A stretch of DNA of 20,775 nucleotides from positions 1-20,775 of the forward strand of contig JAFAGG010000071.1 of the NCBI GenBank assembly GCA_023422955.1. The letters run 5' to 3'. Shown here in pieces: positions 14,297 to 20,775 of this stretch (its first letter is position 1; each line of letters starts with the position of its first letter). The DNA is from Pseudomonadota bacterium. GTDB taxonomy: Bacteria > Pseudomonadota > Gammaproteobacteria > Burkholderiales > Burkholderiaceae_D. Position numbers and translations under genes: made by a program. The notes under the pieces are model-generated. The model was not told the DNA's origin. It searched no databases and saw only the letters and a program-made list of their open reading frames with translations.

Positions 14297-15034
14297 CTAT
14301 GCCGCTCCCGCCCACGCCCTTTCCTTCAGATAGGCACGCATGCGCGACACCGCCTGGCTGTGCAGCTGGCATACGCGCGATTCGGATACGCCCATGATCG
14401 CGCCGATTTCCTTCAGGTTCATTTCCTGTTCGTAGTACAGGCCCATCAGGATTTTCTCGCGCTCGGGCAGGGCTTCGACGGCGGCAATCACCGCTTCGCG
14501 GAAACCGGTTTCCATCAAGACGCGCAAGGGGTCGGCATCTTCGTCGGTGGTATAGCGTTCGAGGAAGTTTTCATTGCCGTCGTCATCGCTGCCGTGAAAA
14601 TCTTCGTAGTACAGCAGCTGGTGCCCAATGCCTTCTGACAGCAGTTCCTGGTACTCGTCCAGCGACACCTTCATGTGCTTGGCGATTTCGCTTTCCAGCG
14701 GCGGACGGCCCAGCTTCTGCTGCAAGGCATTCATCGCAGCTTCCACCTTGCGCATGTTCTGGCGCATGCTGCGCGGCATCCAATCGTTGCTGCGCAACTC
14801 GTCCAGCATAGAGCCGCGTATGCGCTGCACTGCGTAGGTTTCGAACTGCGCGCCGTGCGTGTCTTCATAACGTCCGCAGGCATCGAGCAGGCCTATCATG
14901 CCGGCCTGGATCAGATCGTCCACTTCTACGCTGGGCGGCAGCTTGGCCTTCATCTGATGCGCCAGCTTCTTTACCAGCGGCGCATACTTGGTCAGCAAAT
15001 CATTTTTGTCGGTCTTGCCCTGCGCGGTATACAT
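14297..15034 (-). CDS. fliA: FliA: RNA polymerase sigma-28 factor for flagellar class III genes
   Basis: 245 residues. Region 2 includes YAPLVKKLAHQMKAKLPPSV, VDDLIQAGMIGLLDA and FETYAVQRIRGSMLDELRSN followed by DWMPRSMR, the FliA signature. Region 3 is LGRPPLESEIAKHMKVSLDE. Region 4 has LPEREKILMGLYYEQEMNLK and the recognition helix MGVSESRVCQLHSQAVSRMR. It directs polymerase to TAAAGTTT-N11-GCCGATAA promoters such as the one ahead of flgM, whose product inhibits it. The ATG is three bases after the flhG stop, and its ribosome site (AGGAGC) lies inside the last flhG codons, so it is translationally coupled as the end of the flhBAFG-fliA operon. Confidence 0.98.
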   Translation of the reverse strand: MYTAQGKTDKNDLLTKYAPLVKKLAHQMKAKLPPSVEVDDLIQAGMIGLLDACGRYEDTHGAQFETYAVQRIRGSMLDELRSNDWMPRSMRQNMRKVEAAMNALQQKLGRPPLESEIAKHMKVSLDEYQELLSEGIGHQLLYYEDFHGSDDDGNENFLERYTTDEDADPLRVLMETGFREAVIAAVEALPEREKILMGLYYEQEMNLKEIGAIMGVSESRVCQLHSQAVSRMRAYLKERAWAGAA

Positions 15035-15037
15035 GTC

Positions 15038-15883
15038 TTACGCTCCTGCCAACACCAGCTCCGTATCCTGACCGGTCCAGGATTCGCGTTTGCCGTACAA
15101 GCCGCCCTGCTGGGAAAACCAGCCAGCGATCTGGCGGAAGGCCACGGAAGCTGCGGCCAGCGGAAAGGCTTCCACGACCGGACGTTCCAGCTTGACGGCG
15201 CGGCTCATGTGTTCGTCAGCCGGCACTGCGCCTATCATGCGCAACTCCACCGCCAGGTAACGGCTGGCGGTCTGCGACAGGTTGGCGAATACGCGCTGCG
15301 CATCCTTTTCCGAAGCACCGGTGACGAGTACGCCGAACGAACGCCGGCCAACCTGGGCATGCAGCTGCTTGACCAGCAGATAGGCCTGCTTGATGGAATC
15401 CGCATGGCTGGTGACCTGCACCACGATTTCTCCGTCGCTCATCGCCGCCACCGGCAACGCACCCTGCGCATCCAGTTCGGCGTCGGCCATCACCACATCG
15501 GCATGTCGCTGCAACTGGGCGAAGACGGCATTCAATGTGCTGCCATCGGCTTTTGCCGATGAGGCGCCGCGCGTCAGTACCGCATACTGAAAACCGGGCT
15601 GCGTCGCGTGCAGTGCCTGTTCCAGCGCACGCTCTCCCCGGGCGACTTCTTCCAGCGAAGCCACGGCCTGAATACCCATACGATGCGTAATGCCGCGCTC
15701 GGAACTGCAGGCATCCACCACCATCACATCGCTGCCGACGCGCATCAGGGAAGCAGCGAGATTGACCAGCATGGCCTGCTTTTCATCGGGCGTTGCGGCG
15801 GACAGGAAAGTGAATACGCGCGGCTTCACGCCGGCTGCCATGCGGCGCAATCCTTCTGCCTGATCGAATGCGAAACTAGCCAA
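15038..15883 (-). CDS. flhG: FlhG (FleN)-type MinD-like protein with degenerate nucleotide-binding motifs
   Basis: 281 residues. The start is TTG at 15883, with a full GGAGGTGA ribosome site six bases away inside the end of flhF; the two genes overlap by 8 bp. Residues 6-13, FDQAEGLR, carry the DQAxxLR motif that in FlhG proteins stimulates the FlhF GTPase. The fold then reads as MinD/ParA-like, but the Walker A segment (about 28-36) is SAATPDEKQ where family members have SGKGGVGKT; only the second Lys aligns. The usual DADLGLAN after strand 2 is DACSSERG, and the switch II region (VVMADAELDAQG) is poorly conserved. It probably limits flagellar number with FlhF, but ATP binding is doubtful. 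Position between flhF and fliA makes the identity firm despite the divergence. Confidence 0.88.
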   Translation of the reverse strand: MASFAFDQAEGLRRMAAGVKPRVFTFLSAATPDEKQAMLVNLAASLMRVGSDVMVVDACSSERGITHRMGIQAVASLEEVARGERALEQALHATQPGFQYAVLTRGASSAKADGSTLNAVFAQLQRHADVVMADAELDAQGALPVAAMSDGEIVVQVTSHADSIKQAYLLVKQLHAQVGRRSFGVLVTGASEKDAQRVFANLSQTASRYLAVELRMIGAVPADEHMSRAVKLERPVVEAFPLAAASVAFRQIAGWFSQQGGLYGKRESWTGQDTELVLAGA

Positions 15884-17252
15884 AGCTCACCTCCCGCAGG
15901 CTGTGATCGTGCATGGCCGGCGCGGTATTGGCCATGGCCAGCGGCAGTTCGTCATCCAGCAGGCTGAAGGCCGGATTTTCCCTGCTGGCGCGCATCAGGT
16001 GCTCCACCATCACGTTCGATTTCGCCACATGCAGGTCTTCCGGCACGCGCTGGCCGTTGGCGACGTAGTACATGGTGAGCTTGTGGCGGATCACCACGTC
16101 GAGCGCGCTGCCCAGCGTGGCGGCTTCATCCAGCTTGGTCAGGATGCAGCCGGCCAGGCCGTTGCCGCGATAGGCACGCACTACTTCATTCAGGGTTTCA
16201 CCGTTCGAGGTCGCGGACAGGCACAGCAGGCGCTTGACCGGCGTGCCGGTGCCCGCCAGCATCGCGACCTGTTCAGCCACCATGTTGTCGCGCTGGGAAA
16301 CGCCGACGGTGTCGATCAGCACGGTGTGCTTGTGCTTGAGTTCATCGAGCGCGATGCGCAGATCGGCTTCATCCTTGACCGAGTGCACCATCACGCCGAG
16401 GATCTTGCCGTAGATGCGCAGTTGCTCGTAGCCGCCGATACGATAGCCGTCGGAAGTAATCAGGGCCAGCTTGCCGGGGCCGTGGCGCATCACGCAACGC
16501 GCGGCCAGCTTGGCAGTGGTAGTGGTCTTGCCGACGCCGGTGGGTCCGACCAGCGCGAATACGCCGCCCTCTTCCAGCATGGAATTTTCATCGCCCAGCG
16601 TTGCCAGGTTGCGCACCAGGATGGACTTGATCCAGGCACGGGCCTTGTCGCGTGCCATGCGCGCCGGCATGTTTTCGACCAGGTAGCGCGACAGGCTGGC
16701 GGAGAAGCCGGCTGCCAGCAACAGGCGCAGCACTTCCTTGCGCGCCGGGTCGCGTTGCTGCTGCTGGCCGCTCCAGGTCAGCTCGGACAACTGCGATTCC
16801 AGCATGCCGCGCATGGAACGGATCTCTTCCATCATGCGCGCGATGTCGGCATTGTCGGACTTCGGCATGTGCCTGTCGCTATGCGCGTTTGCCAGTGCGT
16901 CGGCCAGGCTGGCAGCCTGATCGTCGTCATTGCTGCGGCGGCTGATGAAGGGGGCGGACTGCGCCACCCGAGGCAGCGGTTCGGAAATGCCCGCGCCTTT
17001 GCGCGGCGGCACCGGACGCGGCTCGGGCTGCGCGGCGCGCACGCTTTCTGCACGCGCTGCCGGCTGCGGGCGGTTTTCGCGCTGGGGCTGAGTATCCACC
17101 AGCGAAGACATTTCTTCGTTGGCCAGCGCCAGGATTTCCACGCCGTCGCTGACGCTGCGATTGGAGAGGATCACGGCATCCGGGCCCAGCGCTTCGCGCA
17201 CCAGCCGATAGGCTTCACGGGAATTCGCGGCCACAAATTTTTTCACATTCAT
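15876..17252 (-). CDS. flhF: FlhF: SRP-type GTPase for flagellar positioning
   Basis: 458 residues. The N-terminal segment MNVKKFVAANSREAYRLVRE (a basic B-domain start) is followed by a long variable region rich in Pro, Arg and Gln (about 55-170). The NG domain has G1 GPTGVGKT (236-243), TSDGYRIGGYEQLRIYGKIL (from 267), DTVG (314-317) and TKLD (372-375), all intact, so it should bind GTP. It recruits the first basal-body parts at the membrane and is switched by FlhG. ATGA overlap with flhA upstream and an 8-bp overlap with flhG downstream show tight coupling. The protein has no transmembrane segment. Confidence 0.97.
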   Translation of the reverse strand: MNVKKFVAANSREAYRLVREALGPDAVILSNRSVSDGVEILALANEEMSSLVDTQPQRENRPQPAARAESVRAAQPEPRPVPPRKGAGISEPLPRVAQSAPFISRRSNDDDQAASLADALANAHSDRHMPKSDNADIARMMEEIRSMRGMLESQLSELTWSGQQQQRDPARKEVLRLLLAAGFSASLSRYLVENMPARMARDKARAWIKSILVRNLATLGDENSMLEEGGVFALVGPTGVGKTTTTAKLAARCVMRHGPGKLALITSDGYRIGGYEQLRIYGKILGVMVHSVKDEADLRIALDELKHKHTVLIDTVGVSQRDNMVAEQVAMLAGTGTPVKRLLCLSATSNGETLNEVVRAYRGNGLAGCILTKLDEAATLGSALDVVIRHKLTMYYVANGQRVPEDLHVAKSNVMVEHLMRASRENPAFSLLDDELPLAMANTAPAMHDHSLREVSFG

Positions 17253-19339
17253 GCTTGTCCTCCAACTACGCTGGTAACTCTAATGGTTCGGGTATCCGGT
17301 ATTTCCGCATGCGACAGCACCTTCAGCTGCGCCAGGCTGCGGCGCAGGAAGCGCGCCAGCAACGGACGCAACGGCGCCTGCACCAGCAGCACCGGCGGCA
17401 AGCCGCGCTGTTCCTGCTGGCGCACCGCCATTTCCGCCTGGGCGGCGATGGTATCGGCCAGGCCCGGCTCTATGCCGGCGCCTTCCGTACCGCTGGCCTG
17501 CAAGGCCTGCATCAGCAGGCGTTCCAGGCGGTCGTCGAGCGCCATCACGGCCATCTCGGCACTACCGGGGAAAATCTGTTGCACGATGGCGCGGCCCAGC
17601 GCGATGCGGGCCAGCGCGGTCAGGTCGTCGGCATTCTGCGTCTGCGGCGCGCAGTCGATCAGGGTTTCGACGATGGTGCGCATGTCGCGGATATGCACGC
17701 CTTCGGCCAGCAGGTTCTGCAGCACTTTCTGCAGCGTCGACAGCGGAATCAGCTTGGGCACCAGGTCTTCGATCAGCTTGGGCGTTTCCTTGCTCAGGTG
17801 ATCGATCAGCTGCTGCACTTCCTGGCGACCCAGCAGTTCAGCTGCGTGCGTCGTAATCAAATGATTCAGGTGGGTGGCGATCACGGTGCCGGCATCGACC
17901 ACGGTGTAGCCCATGCTCTGCGCCGAATCGCGCATGCCGGCATCGATCCATACCGCCGGCAAGCCGAAGGCGGGATCGGTGGTCTGGGTGCCGGGCAAGG
18001 TGCCATTGGCCATGCCGGGATTGATCGCCAGGTACTGGCCGAACTGCGCTTCGCCGTTACCGACTTCCACGCCTTTGAGCGTGATGCGGTAACCGGTCGG
18101 TTTCAGTTCCAGGTTGTCGCGGATATGCACCGGCGGCGACAGGAAACCGACATCCTGCGCAAACTTCTTGCGTATGCCCTTGATGCGACGCAGCAGCTCG
18201 CCGTTCTGAACCTTGTCCACCAGCGGGATCAGGCGATAGCCGACTTCCAGGCCCAGCGTATCGACCGGCACGATATCCTGCCAGCTGGCTTCTTCCAGTT
18301 CAGGCGCGGCAGCAATCTGCGCCGGCACTTCCTCCACCGGCTTGGCTGGCTGGCTGGCTTTTTTCGCCAGCAGGTAAGCGCCGCCGCCCAGGATGGCGGC
18401 GAACAGCAGGAAGACGAAATGCGGCATGCCGGGAATCAGGCCCATGCCGCCGATGATGGCACCGGTCACGCCCAGCACCTGCGGGCGCATGAACAGCTGC
18501 GACACCATCTGCTGGCCCATGTCCTGGTCGCTGGCCACGCGCGACACCACCACGCCGGCAGCGACCGAGATGATCAGCGAAGGCACCTGCGCCACCAGGC
18601 CGTCGCCGATGGCGAGCAGCGTGTAGTTGGTCAGCGAATCGCTCATGCTCATATCGTGCTGCATGACACCGACCAGGATGCCGCCGACGATATTGACCAC
18701 CGTGACGATGATGCCGGCAATCGCGTCGCCGCGCACATACTTGCTGGCGCCGTCCATCGCGCCGTAGAACTCCGCTTCCTGCGACACTTCCTGGCGGCGA
18801 CGGCGCGCTTCTTCCTCGCCTATCATGCCGGCGTTCAGATCGGCGTCGATCGCCATCTGCTTGCCGGGCATCGCATCCAGCGCAAAGCGCGCACCGACTT
18901 CGGCGATACGGCCCGCGCCCTTGGTGACGACCACGAAGTTAATGATGGTGAGGATGATGAAGACCACCACGCCGACGGTGTAATTACCGCCGATCAGGAA
19001 GTGGCCGAAAGCTTCAATCACCTTGCCGGCGGCATCCGGACCGGTATGACCGTCGGTCAGCACCACGCGGGTGGACGCCACGTTCAGCGACAGGCGCAGC
19101 ATGGTGGTGACCAGCAGCACGGTCGGGAACACCATGAAATCCAGCGGACGCACGGTGTTCAGGCTGGTCATCAGCACGATGATGGACAGCGCGATATTGA
19201 AACTGAAGAACAGGTCGAGGATGAAAGCCGGCAGCGGCAGCACCATCATCGCCAGCATCATGACGATGAGGATGGGCGCGGCCAGCGCGCGCGAATTGGC
19301 GGCGCCGAATCCCGGAAGTGCGAGCCTCAGCGCATTCAT
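17249..19339 (-). CDS. flhA: FlhA: flagellar type III export gate protein
   Basis: 696 residues, typical length. About eight membrane segments lie in residues 20-330. The conserved cytoplasmic FHIPEP-type loop between them contains GAGRIAEVGARFALDAMPGK, QMAIDADLNAGMIGEEEARR, and AEFYGAMDGASKYVRGDAIA. The C-terminal cytosolic domain (about 350-696) contains DTLGLEVGYRLIPLVD and, further on, VVDAGTVIATHLNHLITTHA and VPKLIPLSTLQKVLQNLLAE. It forms a nonameric ring that takes substrate-chaperone complexes into the export channel. The start overlaps the flhB stop as ATGA, and its own stop overlaps flhF in the same way. No motif is missing as far as I can read. Confidence 0.98.
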   Translation of the reverse strand: MNALRLALPGFGAANSRALAAPILIVMMLAMMVLPLPAFILDLFFSFNIALSIIVLMTSLNTVRPLDFMVFPTVLLVTTMLRLSLNVASTRVVLTDGHTGPDAAGKVIEAFGHFLIGGNYTVGVVVFIILTIINFVVVTKGAGRIAEVGARFALDAMPGKQMAIDADLNAGMIGEEEARRRRQEVSQEAEFYGAMDGASKYVRGDAIAGIIVTVVNIVGGILVGVMQHDMSMSDSLTNYTLLAIGDGLVAQVPSLIISVAAGVVVSRVASDQDMGQQMVSQLFMRPQVLGVTGAIIGGMGLIPGMPHFVFLLFAAILGGGAYLLAKKASQPAKPVEEVPAQIAAAPELEEASWQDIVPVDTLGLEVGYRLIPLVDKVQNGELLRRIKGIRKKFAQDVGFLSPPVHIRDNLELKPTGYRITLKGVEVGNGEAQFGQYLAINPGMANGTLPGTQTTDPAFGLPAVWIDAGMRDSAQSMGYTVVDAGTVIATHLNHLITTHAAELLGRQEVQQLIDHLSKETPKLIEDLVPKLIPLSTLQKVLQNLLAEGVHIRDMRTIVETLIDCAPQTQNADDLTALARIALGRAIVQQIFPGSAEMAVMALDDRLERLLMQALQASGTEGAGIEPGLADTIAAQAEMAVRQQEQRGLPPVLLVQAPLRPLLARFLRRSLAQLKVLSHAEIPDTRTIRVTSVVGGQA

Positions 19340-20538
19340 GCGCGCACCTCACCGGCCTTGCCGGCCTTCATCTGCAGGTGGCGCGCTTTCGCGGACAGGA
19401 AAGCTGCGCTGTGCGGATCGAGTTCATCCGGCACATCCAGATCTTGCGGCGCATGCGGCTGCAGGCCGCCATCCTTGCGGTAGGCGCGCAGCTGGAATAC
19501 ATAGGCCAGCACCTGGGCCACCGCAGTGTAGAGAGACTCCGGGATTTCATCGCCCAGTTCGGTATGCGCATGCAGCGCACGCGCCAGCACCGGCGCTTCC
19601 AGCAGCGGCACCTTGTTTTCAGCGGCGATCTCGCGGATCTTGGCGGCGACGGCATCGGAACCTTTGGCGACCACGCGCGGCGCACCCATCTTGCCGTCGG
19701 CGTATTTGAGCGCGACCGCATAGTGGGTCGGGTTGGTGACCACCACGTCGGCGTTCGGGATTTCGGACATCATGCGGCGGCGCGCCATCTCGCGCTGCTG
19801 CTGGCGGATCTTGGCCTTGATCTCGGGGTTGCCGTCGGACTCCTTGGATTCGCGGCGCACTTCCTCACGCGACATCTTGAGCTTGTTGGCGTAATGCCAG
19901 AGCTGGTAAGGCACATCGATGGCCGCGATCAGCACCAGGCCGGCCACTACCGCAAAAAAGGTAATCATCAGCATGTCGGCCAGCAAGGCGCTGGTGGTCT
20001 CCACCGGCGCCAGCGCCAGCGCCATCATGGATTCGGCCTGACCCGACACCACCAGCCAGCCTATGGTGCCGACCACCAGCGCCTTGCCGACGGCTTTCAC
20101 CAGTTCGACCAGGGAGCGGCTGGAAAACATATTCTTGATCCCGCTCATCGGGTTCATGCGGTTGAACTTGGGCTGCAGCGAATTGCCGGAAAACAGCCAG
20201 CCGCCCATCAGCATGGGCGTGGCCAGCGCCACCACCATCAGCAGCAGCGCCAGGGGCGCGAATGCCAGCATCACGTCAATGACCTTGCCCGGCAGCGTGC
20301 CCAGCAAGAGGTCGGTATCGAAGGCATGGGCGCGGTCGAAAGCCAGGCTGGAGCTCAGCATCTTGCTGACCTGATCGACCACGTTATTGCCGGAAAACCA
20401 CAGCCCGGCACCGGCCGCCAGCAGCATGGTGCAGGTAGCCAGCTCGCGCGACCGGGGAACGTCGCCCTCTTCCCGTGCCTTTTCAAGGCGCCGGGGCGAG
20501 GCTGGTTCAGTCTTCTCGAGATCGCTTTCTTCGGCCAT
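19336..20538 (-). CDS. flhB: FlhB: flagellar export switch protein with autocleaving NPTH site
   Basis: 400 residues, slightly longer than the enteric form (about 380). MAEESDLEKTEPASPRRLEK is the standard opening. Four membrane segments fall at about 33-50, 85-110, 145-165 and 185-210. The cytoplasmic domain has the autocleavage site N269-P270-T271-H272, at the same numbering as in Salmonella, within VVVTNPTHYAVALKY. GSDAVAAKIREIAAENKVPL and ARALHAHTELGDEIPESLYT follow. It switches export from rod/hook to filament substrates. The ATG has AGGAG five bases upstream. First gene of the flhBAFG-fliA run. Confidence 0.98.
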   Translation of the reverse strand: MAEESDLEKTEPASPRRLEKAREEGDVPRSRELATCTMLLAAGAGLWFSGNNVVDQVSKMLSSSLAFDRAHAFDTDLLLGTLPGKVIDVMLAFAPLALLLMVVALATPMLMGGWLFSGNSLQPKFNRMNPMSGIKNMFSSRSLVELVKAVGKALVVGTIGWLVVSGQAESMMALALAPVETTSALLADMLMITFFAVVAGLVLIAAIDVPYQLWHYANKLKMSREEVRRESKESDGNPEIKAKIRQQQREMARRRMMSEIPNADVVVTNPTHYAVALKYADGKMGAPRVVAKGSDAVAAKIREIAAENKVPLLEAPVLARALHAHTELGDEIPESLYTAVAQVLAYVFQLRAYRKDGGLQPHAPQDLDVPDELDPHSAAFLSAKARHLQMKAGKAGEVRA

Positions 20539-20775
20539 GGCCGCTCCTGTATTGCCTACCCGGCGCTATGAAATTCGCGGATTCCGGGTGATTAGGAGCG
20601 ATTATTGGCTGGAATGGGGAAAACCCATCGGGGGAGAAAGACAGGAAATCCCTGCCTTTTCTGTTACTGAGGAGAAATATGCCTGTTTGCCACGCTGACC
20701 CGGCGCCGCTTAGAGACAGTTTAAAAACTCATTGGAAAGAGATTCGATGTAACAGCAAAGCGCTCATGGCGAGGT
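20539..20775. other. Leader region upstream of flhB, to the window edge
   Basis: No gene is supported. On the minus strand there are two small dyads that could form leader hairpins: GGCAGG-GATTT-CCTGTC (one mismatch), around 20641-20657, and ATGGG-TTTTC-CCCAT, around 20615-20629. GCCAATAA (minus strand, near 20602-20609) partly resembles a sigma-28 -10 element but has no -35 partner. No convincing promoter could be assigned. Confidence 0.35.

Noticed and set aside
15903..17801. A 632-codon plus-strand frame opposite flhF and the end of flhA
   Set aside because: Same antisense artefact; low-complexity His/Gln/Arg protein, no ribosome site, and it crosses two confidently called genes.
17255..19483. 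A 742-codon open frame on the plus strand opposite flhA
   Set aside because: It is His-, Gln- and Asp-rich with no domain pattern, the usual product of reading a G+C-rich gene antisense; flhA on the other strand is unmistakable.
20602..20630. A sigma-28-like GCCAATAA on the minus strand upstream of flhB
   Set aside because: No -35 match at the right distance, and flhB is normally an early gene not controlled by sigma-28.
1..20775. CRISPR array, rRNA or tRNA genes
   Set aside because: No regularly spaced repeats with unique spacers, and no tRNA or rRNA sequence was recognised on either strand.

Overview
This window is a flagellar and chemotaxis gene cluster of a Gram-negative motile bacterium. 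P-ring and L-ring genes (flgI, flgH) show an outer membrane. A two-domain FlgJ (rod cap plus muramidase) and the order flhB-flhA-flhF-flhG-fliA next to flgN-M-A / flgB-J point to a betaproteobacterium. Burkholderiales, perhaps Oxalobacteraceae, is my inference from gene order and protein flavour; no 16S or other marker gene is present.

Layout. Positions 121-7722 (minus strand) carry flgB-C-D-E-F-G-H-I-J: proximal rod, hook cap, hook, distal rod, L- and P-rings and rod cap/muramidase, closely spaced and in assembly order. Diverging from flgB on the plus strand are flgA (P-ring chaperone), flgM (anti-sigma-28) and flgN (hook-junction chaperone) at 7896-9518, with a near-perfect sigma-28 promoter in front of flgM. 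A 232-codon A+T-rich gene for an SRA-like/HNH nuclease (9703-10401) follows; it has no flagellar role that I can see and looks acquired. A bidirectional terminator separates it from a convergent methyl-accepting chemotaxis receptor gene (10539-12281, minus), which lies downstream of cheW (12447-12923, minus).

Positions 12924-14296 are a loosely packed accessory stretch. It holds a sigma-28-like promoter for cheW, two perfect dyads, a 70-codon relic of a tyrosine recombinase carrying its last catalytic residues, an 84-codon gene of unknown function, and a 146-bp MITE-like element with 17-bp perfect terminal inverted repeats and a GGCC target duplication.

Positions 14297-20538 (minus) are flhB-flhA-flhF-flhG-fliA, overlapping or a few bases apart: two export-gate proteins, the SRP-type GTPase that sets flagellar position, its MinD-like partner, and sigma-28. 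The FlhG homologue keeps its N-terminal DQAxxLR FlhF-activating motif but has lost nearly all of the Walker A signature.

The genes form one regulatory circuit. FliA (sigma-28) is held by FlgM until the hook-basal body, built from the flg products through the FlhA/FlhB gate, exports FlgM; sigma-28 promoters such as those before flgM and cheW can then fire. The oddities are a palindromic intergenic repeat family (1-120 and 2262-2504), the nuclease, the recombinase relic, the MITE and the degenerate FlhG.
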